A stretch of DNA of 64,000 nt from positions 1-64,000 of the forward strand of contig CACYXR010000006.1 of assembly GCA_902778455.1 (NCBI GenBank), read 5' to 3'. Shown one piece after another: positions 49,966 through 58,337 of this stretch (its first letter is position 1; every line of letters starts with the position of its first letter). The DNA is from an uncultured Selenomonadaceae bacterium (lineage in GTDB: Bacteria > Bacillota > Negativicutes > Selenomonadales > Selenomonadaceae). The notes under the pieces are model-generated. The model made no database searches. It had not been told where the DNA came from and worked only from the letters and a program-made list of their open reading frames with translations. The translations under genes and the position numbers were made by a program.

Positions 49966-49998
49966 AAAAAAGCGCTGACCAAGCAGCGCTTTTGTTTT
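49966..49998 (-). terminator. Terminator after ftsL
   Basis: On the minus strand AAAAGCGCTG-CTTGGT-CAGCGCTTTTTTC. It separates mraZ-rsmH-ftsL from murE and the rest of the cluster. Confidence 0.85.
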
Positions 49999-49999
49999 C

Positions 50000-50374
50000 T
50001 CACCGATTTCCCTCGGCGAAATAAAATTCTTTCGGCACCACCATGCCGAGCTCGTTCGTCGCCAAATCCTTGATACGCTGCGGGGCTTTCAGCTCGGCAA
50101 TCTTCAGCTCCAGGCCCTTGTTTTCCTGTTCGAGCTGAATCGCCTGCTGCCGGAGCTGCACCAGCTCATAGCCGCGCATCGCGCTCACCTCGCTCCGCAC
50201 CAGCGTCACCGTCGCCGTCACCGCGAAAAGCACGAATAAAATGAGTGCCTTGAAACGAAGATCCGTATCCACATAAGCTCTTACTGCCTGCACGGGACGC
50301 CGCCGCCGGGACCGCCGGACGACGGGTTGCTGTTCCGGTTCTTCCACCCACACTTTGCGTACTGCCTGCACCAT
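50000..50374 (-). CDS. ftsL: FtsL-like septum protein
   Basis: A 124-residue bitopic protein in the usual ftsL position after rsmH. The basic cytoplasmic N-terminus (VVRRSRRRRP) and one membrane helix (FKALILFVLFAVTATVTLVRS) are followed by a leucine-zipper-like coiled coil (LVQLRQQAIQLEQENKGLELKIAEL) and the family-like end IKDLATNELGMV. Sequence identity to FtsL is always low, so position and topology carry the call. ATG 50374 follows GGGGAAG; the longer frame from 50479 is not supported. Confidence 0.85.
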   Translation of the reverse strand: MVQAVRKVWVEEPEQQPVVRRSRRRRPVQAVRAYVDTDLRFKALILFVLFAVTATVTLVRSEVSAMRGYELVQLRQQAIQLEQENKGLELKIAELKAPQRIKDLATNELGMVVPKEFYFAEGNR

Positions 50375-50482
50375 TCTGCTTCCCCTTTCTGCCTTACTGC
50401 GGAACTGCTGCAAATAATAATCGGAAAATAAATATCGCACAGTTCCATGCCGGGGAAAGAAGCGTTTCCGTATCCACACGAA

Positions 50483-51436
50483 TCAACGCTCTTCCGGCAT
50501 TTTTTCCGCAAGGCGAAGCTTTGCGCTCTTCGCCCGCGGATTCCCCCTTACCTCATCTGCCCCAGGCTTCCCCGCCTTCCCCAAAAGGCGCAGCTCCCGC
50601 TTGTGACCGCAGGCGCATACCGGAAGTCCCGGCGGACAGATACAGCCGCGCGCCATTTCGTGCAGCGCGCTTTTTACAATACGATCCTCCAACGAATGAA
50701 ACGTCAGGACCGCGATGCGGCCCCCCGGCCGCAGATGATGGACCGCCGCCCGGATTGACGCGTCCAGGATACCGAGCTCGTCATTCGCCTCGATACGGAT
50801 TGCCTGGAACACGCGTTTCGCCGGATGCCCGTTTGAAGCCCTTCGGACTGCTTTCGGCACGGCCCGGCAAATGATGTCCACGAGCTGAGCCGTCGTCCTG
50901 ACAGGAGCTTCCTTCCTCGCTTCCACAATGAAGGCGGCAATGCGCTTTCCCCAGCGCTCTTCGCCATACTCGCGGAAAATACGGGCCAATTCGGCTTCAG
51001 AATACGTATTCACGATTTCCTCCGCCGTGCGGCTTTGCCTTTCATCCATCCGCATGTCCAGCGGCGCGTCGTGCATATAGGAAAATCCCCGCTCCGCCGT
51101 GTCAATCTGGTGAGACGACACCCCAAGATCGAACAGCACCCCGTCCACGGCGGAGCTCCCCAACCGTTCCAAGATCGAGTCGAGATTCCTGAAATTGTCA
51201 TGCACGATACTGACGCGGCAGGAAACGGCCCCCAACCGTTCCTCTGCCGCGGCAATCGCCGCCGCGTCCTGATCGATACCGATCAGCCAGCCTTCGGGGG
51301 AAAGCTCCGACGCAATGCGAAGCGCGTGCCCGGCGCCGCCGAGCGTGCAGTCCACATAAACGCCGTCCCTCGTCGTCAAAAGCCCTCCGACAGTCTCCTC
51401 CGGCATCACGCTGACATGGTGAAAACCGCCCATCAT
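50483..51436 (-). CDS. rsmH: 16S rRNA (cytosine-1402-N4)-methyltransferase
   Basis: SAM-dependent methyltransferase of 317 residues (MraW) that modifies C1402 in the ribosomal decoding centre. Motifs: HVSVMPEETVGGL, DCTLGGAGHALRI, LFDLGVSSHQIDTAERGFSYM, and the C-terminal HSLEDRIVKSALHEMARG. It starts directly after the mraZ stop (TAAATGATG). Confidence 0.97.
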   Translation of the reverse strand: MMGGFHHVSVMPEETVGGLLTTRDGVYVDCTLGGAGHALRIASELSPEGWLIGIDQDAAAIAAAEERLGAVSCRVSIVHDNFRNLDSILERLGSSAVDGVLFDLGVSSHQIDTAERGFSYMHDAPLDMRMDERQSRTAEEIVNTYSEAELARIFREYGEERWGKRIAAFIVEARKEAPVRTTAQLVDIICRAVPKAVRRASNGHPAKRVFQAIRIEANDELGILDASIRAAVHHLRPGGRIAVLTFHSLEDRIVKSALHEMARGCICPPGLPVCACGHKRELRLLGKAGKPGADEVRGNPRAKSAKLRLAEKMPEER

Positions 51437-51859
51437 TTAGATCCCGTAAGCTGCCGCAAGGTTCGCCAGCTCCCCGGTCTCCGTCGTGTTGCAGTTTTCC
51501 CATTCAGACTTGCTCCAGACCTCCACGCGGTTCAGCATTCCGGTGAGCACGACCTCTTTCTCCAACCCGGCGTAGCCCCGGAGATTGGCCGGCACGAGAA
51601 AACGGCCCTGTCGGTCACACTCCAGCGGACGACCGGACGCGGAGAAATGACGCACGAGGCTGCGCGCATTCGGGTCCGTGATCGGCAGCTTCCGAAGTTT
51701 CTGCTCCAGCTCCGCCCATTCGTTCTCACCATAGATGGAAAGGCATTGATCCAGTCCCTTCGTGATGAAAAAATGCTCGCCGAGCGCCGCACGCAAATCG
51801 GCCGGAAGGATCACGCGTCCCTTCGCGTCGATTGTATGCTCGTACGTGCCCGTCAACAT
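51437..51859 (-). CDS. mraZ: Transcriptional regulator MraZ
   Basis: DNA-binding protein of 140 residues with two AbrB-like MraZ repeats (TYEHTIDAKGRVILPADLR and ECDRQGRFLVPANLRGYAG). It represses its own dcw operon. I take the second ATG (51859), because the family begins with M-x-x-G-x-Y-x-H-T-I-D and GGTGG lies 9 bases upstream; ATG 51865 is the alternative. Three GTGGT repeats upstream at 51911 match an MraZ operator. Confidence 0.95.
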   Translation of the reverse strand: MLTGTYEHTIDAKGRVILPADLRAALGEHFFITKGLDQCLSIYGENEWAELEQKLRKLPITDPNARSLVRHFSASGRPLECDRQGRFLVPANLRGYAGLEKEVVLTGMLNRVEVWSKSEWENCNTTETGELANLAAAYGI

Positions 51860-51910
51860 TCTCATTCACCACCTTACGGAAGTTCCGAAAACTCCCTTTT
51901 TCGGATTACA

Positions 51911-51941
51911 GCAACCACATTCTACCACTTTTCACCACTTT
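51911..51941 (-). promoter_or_regulatory. MraZ box (three GTGGT repeats, 10-bp period)
   Basis: On the minus strand AAAGTGGTGA, AAAGTGGTAG and AATGTGGTTG follow each other at exactly 10-base spacing, about 50 bases before mraZ. It resembles the AAAGTGK-N3 MraZ box described for Mycoplasma and the TGGG-N6 repeats of E. coli. Confidence 0.8.
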
Positions 51942-52086
51942 GTGCACTATTTTTTTCCTTTTCTCCCACAAAAAATCTATTTTTTTAAGGAACACACGCT
52001 CTCTAATCGCCGAAAAACCGCTATTTTTACCAGAAGTCTAATCTAAATAGGACAAAAAGCCTTGCCGCTTTTTCAGTTTTGCGCAT

Positions 52087-52127
52087 AAAAAAAGCCCCTT
52101 GGAATCTTAAAACAGGATTCCAGGGGA
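52087..52127 (-). terminator. Terminator of the hybrid histidine kinase gene
   Basis: On the minus strand CCCCTGGAATC pairs with GATTCCAAGGGG, then CTTTTTTT. Confidence 0.85.
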
Positions 52128-52160
52128 CTAAAGATTTATTTTTTAATTTTTCTGTGCCGT

Positions 52161-55100
52161 TTATCCTTTTGCTTTCTTCCGCAAAATCTTCCAAAGCACT
52201 TTGTAGACCGTGTCCGGTTCCACGGGTTTTGTCAGATACTCGTCCATGCCGACGGCGCGGGCCCGCTGCACGTCTTCCTCGAAAGCGTTGGCTGTCATCG
52301 CGACGATCGGGATGGTTTTTGCGTCCGCATGGCCGTCCAACGCGCGGATAGCTTCCGTCGCGGCAAAACCGTCCATGAACGGCATCCGGATATCCATCAG
52401 GATGACATCGTAAGTTCCCGCGCCGCTTTCGCTGAATTTCGCCACCGCCTCCTGTCCGTCCGTCACCGGGTCGACAGCGAAGCCCTTGTCCTCCAGGATT
52501 GCCGTGGCGATCTCGCGATTGATCTCGTTGTCCTCGGCCAGAAGCGCACGCATGCCCGTGAAGTCTGCGACCTCCCCGTCATCTCCCCCGGCATCCTCGT
52601 CCAGCGAAACGATGGGCAGGGAGACCGAAACGAAGAACACCGTGCCGACGCCCTTTTCGCTTTCGACATAAATCGTGCCGCCCATCAGGTCGATAATGTT
52701 CTTCGCGATCGCCAGGCCGAGGCCCGTGCCTCCATAGCGCGTCGTGTTGCCCGCGCTCTCCTGCTCGAAGGCGCCGAAAATGCGCGGCAGGAACTCGCGG
52801 TCGATGCCGACGCCCGTGTCCCTGATCGTGAACCGCAGCGTTGCCAAATCCCCGGCAATTCCCAACGTCTCCGCAATAAACTCCACCGAACCGTCCCTCG
52901 GCGTAAATTTCACCGCGTTGGAAAGGATATTGACCAGTACCTGCTTCAGCTTCAGCGCATCGAATACGCAAGCCGCAGGCAATCCCTCCTTTGTCGTGCG
53001 CGTGTACCGGACGCCGCCCTCCACCGCTCGCGCGCGGATGATGACATCGATCCCTTCCAAAAACTCCTGGATATTGTGGGGCGTGTTGTCAAGCTGCATC
53101 TTGCCGCGCTCGATGCGTGAAATGTCAAGTACATCGTTGATCAGGCCCAGCAGGAAATGGGCCGCCGAATCCATCTTTGACAGACTTTCCTCGATATATT
53201 TCGTATCGTTGGCGCGCCCCTTTGCCAGCGCGGTCAATCCGATAATCGCATTCATAGGCGTGCGTATTTCGTGGGACATACGGGACAGGAAGTCGCTTTT
53301 TGCCCGGCTTGCCGCCTCCGCGTCCGCAAGGGCCTTTTGCAGTACCTTGCGCTGCTGCTCGGCTTCGAGGTACATATCGGTAATGTCACGCTGAATGATG
53401 ATAATCACCGACTTCGTCGAGCCAAGGAAAAACGCACGCATCTCTTTCCGAATACGCTTTCCCTCCACTTCAACCCAATGGCCGAAATGGACAATTCCCT
53501 TGCGGTCCAATTCCCGCATGAGATTCTCAATTCTGAAGCATTCCACCAGCCCCTTTCGCTCCTCCGGAACGGGCAGGATTGCAGTAGACTTTTGCGTAGC
53601 TTCCTCAAAATCGAAATAAGCGTCCAGCCCCAGCGACGGAATCGCCGTATTATCGCCCGGAACTCGGATGAAGCGAGCTTTCCCGGTCGTCACATCAAGG
53701 CATGTAATATAATCGACCATGCCCTCGACGACGTTCGTAAAGGCAATCTCATCCACCTTCGACTCGTGGATATCACGCACATAGGCGAACAGCATCTTGT
53801 CGCCCGTTTCCGGATTTTCCACCAGATTTACAAGGCAGCGGGCCCAGCGCAGCTCGCCGCTCGGGAATCGGCGCAAGTATTCGAGAGATTTCGTCGCCTC
53901 GCCTGAATCGAAAGCTGCCCGAAGCAACCGGATATCGAAGAAGGTGAGGAATGCCTCACGGTCTTTTTCTTCCGGCATACATTGGATTTCCTGCCCTACC
54001 GCCCACGCGAGATTTTTCCCGACGGCAAAAGAACCGAGCGGTTCGCCGTCGACGACGCATTCCTGTACTTCGTCCCGGGTAAGATTCAGGGCAAGCGAGG
54101 ACACCACATCTCCTTCGAGCACCTGACGACGCAAAAGCTCCTCCTGATATCGTCTCTCGCGCTGGACCTGCTGCGAAACGTCCTTTTGAGTCATCAGCGC
54201 ACGAAAAGGCTTGCCGTCCCGACCGGGAACGAGCGTCATGACGACGTGCGTCCAGCGGAACTCGCCTCCCGGAGCGGAGCAAAAACGTACCAGCCCCGAC
54301 GCCGAGGCCTCCCCTTCCGTCATGCGCCGGAAAAGCATGCGATATTTCTCCACGTCCTCAGGATGGACGACCCCCTCCCCGATAACGCCCTCGGCGCCGT
54401 TGTCAAAATGAAATTCATTTTCGCGGAAAAACACATCGAAATGATGGCTGCGAATATCATAAACGCCGACGGCGATGCCCGTCTGCTTGATAGTCGCCCA
54501 AAACCGCTGCTCGATTTCCTTGTACGCGTCCATATCCGCCGAGGTTCCGAGCACCTTGACGGCACGGCCTTCCATATCCTGAAGCTTCGTGTACCGTATC
54601 CGCTCCCAACGATACTTGCCGGAAGGCGCACGGCGGCGAACCACAGCTTCCGCCTCTTTCTCCCCTGCCTCGATGCGGCGATGCAGATCGAGAAACAGGT
54701 CAGCGTCGTCAGGATAAATGAATCCCCGCTTCAGCATCTCGTTCGGATAGTCGTCGACGGCAAATTCCTCCGCCCCTTCATGGGCCACGGCGATTTCCCG
54801 AGCCCGACGTGTTTCCGGGTCGTAAGCCCATGCCTGCAGGCCGGAATGCGTCAACGCCGTCTGCATCATCATCTGGCTCTCATGCAAAGCCTGATGCGCC
54901 TTCACAAAGGAATCGTTGTCGTGGAACGCGCCGTAATAAATCTTGCGATTCCCATACGTTTCCGCCAGACGCACGCGAAGATTCACCCAGCGGTACTTCC
55001 CGCTGCCGTCCAGCAGCCGGAAAATGCCCTCGAAATCCCGCTCCTCCATAAAGTCCTTTTGGATTTCCTCCAATACCTTCGGCAAATCGTCGGGATGAAC

Positions 55101-55457
55101 GAACTGCATGAACTCCTTGCGTTCCGCCATGCGTTTTTCCTTGTCCACGCCCAGCATATTGTAATACCCTTGGTTCAGGTATCCGCTTTTCAGCACGCCG
55201 TCCTCGAAAACATAAATGCCTATGCCCGCGGGGATGTTATCGATCAGCTTCGCGAGACGCTGTTCCTCCTGCTGAGCTTCGCGAAGCTGCGCGATGCTGC
55301 GTTCATTATCGATCAAGACGGACGCCAGTATTACCACAAACATCAGGACAAGGGGAATCACAGCCATTTCGATTCTGCCTGAAAAAACGGCAAATAAAAG
55401 GAGCAGGCCGCATACTGCGACGCCTGCCCACACCCAATGTTTCTTCCACTTTTCCAT
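52161..55457 (-). CDS. Hybrid sensor histidine kinase with multiple PAS domains
   Basis: A 1098-residue two-component kinase. Two short membrane segments at the N-terminus (about 10-50) have almost no periplasmic loop, so sensing is probably cytoplasmic. Four or five PAS domains follow (about 70-700; repeated patterns such as YRWVNLRVRL, YRWERIRYTKL, FRWTHVVMTL, LRWARCLVNL). Next are the HisKA box FLSRMSHEIRTPMNAIIGL, the ATPase domain (NAVKF, DTGVGI, GGTGLGLAI) and a C-terminal receiver with DN, phospho-acceptor MDIRMPFMDG, MTANAF and TKPVEP. GGAGGCG precedes ATG 55457. There is no adjacent response regulator. Confidence 0.95.
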   Translation of the reverse strand: MEKWKKHWVWAGVAVCGLLLLFAVFSGRIEMAVIPLVLMFVVILASVLIDNERSIAQLREAQQEEQRLAKLIDNIPAGIGIYVFEDGVLKSGYLNQGYYNMLGVDKEKRMAERKEFMQFVHPDDLPKVLEEIQKDFMEERDFEGIFRLLDGSGKYRWVNLRVRLAETYGNRKIYYGAFHDNDSFVKAHQALHESQMMMQTALTHSGLQAWAYDPETRRAREIAVAHEGAEEFAVDDYPNEMLKRGFIYPDDADLFLDLHRRIEAGEKEAEAVVRRRAPSGKYRWERIRYTKLQDMEGRAVKVLGTSADMDAYKEIEQRFWATIKQTGIAVGVYDIRSHHFDVFFRENEFHFDNGAEGVIGEGVVHPEDVEKYRMLFRRMTEGEASASGLVRFCSAPGGEFRWTHVVMTLVPGRDGKPFRALMTQKDVSQQVQRERRYQEELLRRQVLEGDVVSSLALNLTRDEVQECVVDGEPLGSFAVGKNLAWAVGQEIQCMPEEKDREAFLTFFDIRLLRAAFDSGEATKSLEYLRRFPSGELRWARCLVNLVENPETGDKMLFAYVRDIHESKVDEIAFTNVVEGMVDYITCLDVTTGKARFIRVPGDNTAIPSLGLDAYFDFEEATQKSTAILPVPEERKGLVECFRIENLMRELDRKGIVHFGHWVEVEGKRIRKEMRAFFLGSTKSVIIIIQRDITDMYLEAEQQRKVLQKALADAEAASRAKSDFLSRMSHEIRTPMNAIIGLTALAKGRANDTKYIEESLSKMDSAAHFLLGLINDVLDISRIERGKMQLDNTPHNIQEFLEGIDVIIRARAVEGGVRYTRTTKEGLPAACVFDALKLKQVLVNILSNAVKFTPRDGSVEFIAETLGIAGDLATLRFTIRDTGVGIDREFLPRIFGAFEQESAGNTTRYGGTGLGLAIAKNIIDLMGGTIYVESEKGVGTVFFVSVSLPIVSLDEDAGGDDGEVADFTGMRALLAEDNEINREIATAILEDKGFAVDPVTDGQEAVAKFSESGAGTYDVILMDIRMPFMDGFAATEAIRALDGHADAKTIPIVAMTANAFEEDVQRARAVGMDEYLTKPVEPDTVYKVLWKILRKKAKG

Positions 55458-55496
55458 TGCGTTCCGCCTCCAATGCTCAATGAACGCCCAATTCGC

Positions 55497-56153
55497 TTAC
55501 TCCGCTTCCCGCTTTTCCTTCTCTTTTTCCTGCTTCTCCCGCTCTTCCTGTTCCTTGCGCTTCTTCATTTCCTTCTCATGGCGCTTTTCTTCCTTCTCAA
55601 AATGCTCCTGTTCCTCTTCCGTCAACGTCCCCTTTGTATGGGAAAGGATTTCCCGGCGATGATCTTTTTCATAGGCGAGGATTGCGCGATAGAAAATCCC
55701 GTCCCTGCTCTTTTCCGTCAGGTCGGCAATCACGATCTCCCTCTTCGGCTCCGAACGCTCCACCGTCCAGAAATGAGAATCGATAAGATCCACCGCGTCC
55801 ACCGTCACCACGCCGCGCGGAATGTTGATGGTGAGGTAATTCGCCTCGCCCGCCAAATCGGCCAGTGTATCCGTCGATTCCATGCGCCAGGAACGCTTCA
55901 TGCGGACGTCCTCGATCTGCACATGGTCGTAAGTCTTGATGACCGGCACAATCAGCGTGTCAAGATCAGCATGCCCGTTGGCGTCCACACCGTAGGACAT
56001 TTCCTTCTTGTTGAAGAAATAATTCATGCGCTCCGACGACTGAACCCACTGATAAATGTCTTCGGGCACCTTCGGCGGCGTATAGGTCGCCTCCGCCGTC
56101 GAGAAATTCAAGGCCGCCGCCAGCGCGAGGGCACACATCCACTGTTTCTTCAT
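55497..56153 (-). CDS. Exported protein of unknown function with charged C-terminal helix
   Basis: A 218-residue protein with a signal peptide (MCALALAAALNFSTAEA). The N-terminal motif YQWVQSSERMNYFF resembles that of the protein at 57143 (WTWIASDQKYGKFF), so the two probably share a domain. The last 60 residues are almost only Glu, Lys and Arg and form a long charged helix (EEKRHEKEMKKRKEQEER). Function is unknown. GGGAGG precedes ATG 56153. It lies just after metA in the same direction. Confidence 0.8.
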   Translation of the reverse strand: MKKQWMCALALAAALNFSTAEATYTPPKVPEDIYQWVQSSERMNYFFNKKEMSYGVDANGHADLDTLIVPVIKTYDHVQIEDVRMKRSWRMESTDTLADLAGEANYLTINIPRGVVTVDAVDLIDSHFWTVERSEPKREIVIADLTEKSRDGIFYRAILAYEKDHRREILSHTKGTLTEEEQEHFEKEEKRHEKEMKKRKEQEEREKQEKEKEKREAE

Positions 56154-56171
56154 TCTGTACCTCCCAAAAAA

Positions 56172-57107
56172 TCAATCATCGTTTTCTTTATGTATCCTAT
56201 CCAATTCATAGGGCGTTTCCTGATATACATAATAATTGAGCCAGTTCGCGAACATCAGGTTCGCGACGCTGCGCCAGCGCACGACGGGCTGCCGCGTCGG
56301 GTCATCGTCCGGGTAATAATTGCACGGCACATTGATGGGAAGCCCCGCCGCCACGTCCCGATCGTACTCGCCTTTCAGCGTCATCGGATCATACTCGGCA
56401 TGTCCCGTGATGAAAAATTGGCTGTTTTCCAGGTCGGCCACGCAGTAAACCCCTGCGGGCTCTTCCGCTTCCGCCATGATGGTCAGCTCCGGTACCCGCT
56501 CGATTTCCTCGCGCCAGACTTCCGTATGGCGGGAATGCGGCACATAGAACTCGTCATCGAACCCCCGGAACAGCTTCTCGTTCCTGACGCAGAGATGATG
56601 GCGGAACACGCCGAAGACTTTCGGCGCCACCGGATGCTTTTTCACGCCGTAATGGTAGTAAAGCCCGGCCTGCGCGCCCCAGCAGATATGGAACGAGGAA
56701 AACGCGTGGGTCTTCGACCATTCCATGATCTCGCAAAGCTCGTCCCAGTAAGCAACTTCCTCGAAGGGCATCTGCTCGACGGGCGCCCCGGTCATCAGGA
56801 ACCCGTCGTATTTCCTGTTCCGCACTTCGGCGAAGGTCCCGTAAAACTCACCGAGATAATCCATCGAGGTATGCTGCGGCAGATAGGATTCCGTATAGAT
56901 GAAATCCGCCTCCACCTGAAGCGGCGTATTGCCCAAAAGACGAAGAAGCTGCGTCTCCGTCACCGACTTCGTCGGCATCAGGTTCAGGATCAAAAGCCTG
57001 AGCGGCCGGATATCCTGCCCGTAGGCGCGGTCCGCGTCCATGAAGAAAATATTCTCCCGTTCCAGCACCGACGCCGCCGGAAGATGATTCGGTATCTTAA
57101 TCGGCAT
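56172..57107 (-). CDS. metA: Homoserine O-acyltransferase (MetA), acetyl-CoA type predicted
   Basis: A 311-residue acyltransferase that activates homoserine for methionine synthesis. The catalytic nucleophile is Cys-142 ([10 protein letters not shown]) and the His-Glu pair is in FITGHAEYD. Residue 111 is Glu (TGAPVE), which in studied enzymes favours acetyl-CoA; succinyl-CoA enzymes have Gly there. The product should therefore be O-acetylhomoserine. No SAM riboswitch is visible in the 36 bases before it, so it is probably co-transcribed with the secreted protein gene upstream. Confidence 0.95.
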   Translation of the reverse strand: MPIKIPNHLPAASVLERENIFFMDADRAYGQDIRPLRLLILNLMPTKSVTETQLLRLLGNTPLQVEADFIYTESYLPQHTSMDYLGEFYGTFAEVRNRKYDGFLMTGAPVEQMPFEEVAYWDELCEIMEWSKTHAFSSFHICWGAQAGLYYHYGVKKHPVAPKVFGVFRHHLCVRNEKLFRGFDDEFYVPHSRHTEVWREEIERVPELTIMAEAEEPAGVYCVADLENSQFFITGHAEYDPMTLKGEYDRDVAAGLPINVPCNYYPDDDPTRQPVVRWRSVANLMFANWLNYYVYQETPYELDRIHKENDD

Positions 57108-57142
57108 TGAAAATCAGATTCCCCTAACTTGCGTAAAACTTC

Positions 57143-58084
57143 TTATTTGGAAGATTTCTGTTCTTTCTTCGCATTCGCCGTCTGCGGCAAATCGGTGCGA
57201 TAGCGGTTCAGCCAATACTGGTAACCCTTGACGATGGCACGGAGCCGTTCCAGTCCGTGATAAGCAGGATTTTCCTTCGTAATCGCCACATAGCGGCCTT
57301 CCGGTTCCATCGACTGCCATCCGGCTGCCGGCGTCCAGATATCGCCTTTGACGATTTTCTCGGTTCCCTGCTCGTAGTTCAGCGACTTTTTCATATGCTT
57401 GACTTCGAGGAATTCGCCGTTTTTATCCTTCGTCTCCTGCCATTCCCAATAAATCAAATTGCCTCCTGCCAGCCGCATCGTCGTCATGTCCGCCATGGAT
57501 TCCGTCGTAACGCCGCCCGCGCCCGTTGAAACCCAAAGCTGCTTCCAGCGGTCCGGCGCTTCCTTCATCGCCTTTTCGCCGTGATAGAAGATATGGTCGA
57601 CCAGCGCGACATAATAATCTTCCTCATAAGACTGGGAATTGACCTCATACTCCTTCGGCGGCTCGTAGACCTTGGACCAAATGACCTTTCCCTCTTCGTT
57701 ATAGAAATTTTCCTGCAGATAGACGACCTTGCGCTCCTGCGGGTACACATCGACCCGCGCGAGGCTGTATGAAAGCAAACGGGGGTCGGGAATGCTGGCC
57801 TTGATGTTGTAGTTCTCGATGACCTCCTGCGCGCCGCCCGGCGTATACGAAGTCTTGATCCAAGCCGAAATACAGGTCGGAACGCCGTTCACCTGGCTCT
57901 TGACCTGTACATTCGACGGCGAGAAAAATTTGCCATACTTCTGGTCCGACGCAATCCAAGTCCACTCCTGCTGCGCCGCCTCAACCTGCGACATGCCGAA
58001 ATCCGGCAGCGGTGCGGGCAAATCTCCCGCCATAAAACCGACTGCCGCCGCAAAAAAAAGCGCCGCACGCCCGATTCGCTTCAT
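57143..58084 (-). CDS. Exported protein of unknown function
   Basis: A 313-residue protein with a signal peptide (ALFFAAAVGFMAGDLPAP, cleavage likely near VEAAQQ). The mature N-terminus WTWIASDQKYGKFFSP matches the motif in the protein at 55497, and similar Trp-x-Trp-[VI]-x-S starts recur in Negativicutes exported proteins (from memory). It contains many aromatic residues and a Lys/Gln-rich tail. ATG 58084 follows GGGAGGG by 6 bases; an upstream ATG at 58102 overlaps that ribosome-binding site. It heads a likely unit with metA and the 55497 gene. Confidence 0.8.
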   Translation of the reverse strand: MKRIGRAALFFAAAVGFMAGDLPAPLPDFGMSQVEAAQQEWTWIASDQKYGKFFSPSNVQVKSQVNGVPTCISAWIKTSYTPGGAQEVIENYNIKASIPDPRLLSYSLARVDVYPQERKVVYLQENFYNEEGKVIWSKVYEPPKEYEVNSQSYEEDYYVALVDHIFYHGEKAMKEAPDRWKQLWVSTGAGGVTTESMADMTTMRLAGGNLIYWEWQETKDKNGEFLEVKHMKKSLNYEQGTEKIVKGDIWTPAAGWQSMEPEGRYVAITKENPAYHGLERLRAIVKGYQYWLNRYRTDLPQTANAKKEQKSSK

Positions 58085-58120
58085 ACGATTCCCTCCCTGC
58101 ATCGGAATCTGTTAAATTTT

Positions 58121-58275
58121 CCTCCCCTAATGGACGCGAAACAATCCAGCGGACTGTTTCGGGATCGCTTCAGCGGCGGGTAAGGTGTTTGGCAAAGTCG
58201 CAAAAACCTCATCCGTCAGCCTTCGGCTGCCAAGGAACCTGCCGCCGGCATGTTCCTCCCCTCAAAGGGAAAGCT
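58121..58275. repeat. Family-2 palindromic repeat, copy R7, with two nested palindromes
   Basis: Degenerate family member (CCTCATCCGTCAGCC, CCCCTCAAAGGG). It carries GAAACAATCC-AGC-GGACTGTTTC (58138-58160) and GGAACCTGCCGCCGGCATGTTCC written as GGAACCTGCC-GCC-GGCATGTTCC (58234-58256). Confidence 0.7.
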
Positions 58276-58337
58276 ATTATTCGCTAATCCTTCATATTAT
58301 ATCATATTTCCTTTTTTCTGCCTATAGGCTAAGGGTG

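Noticed and set aside
52329..53394. Plus-strand frames opposite the hybrid histidine kinase
   Set aside because: Shadows of a gene with complete HisKA, HATPase and receiver motifs on the minus strand.
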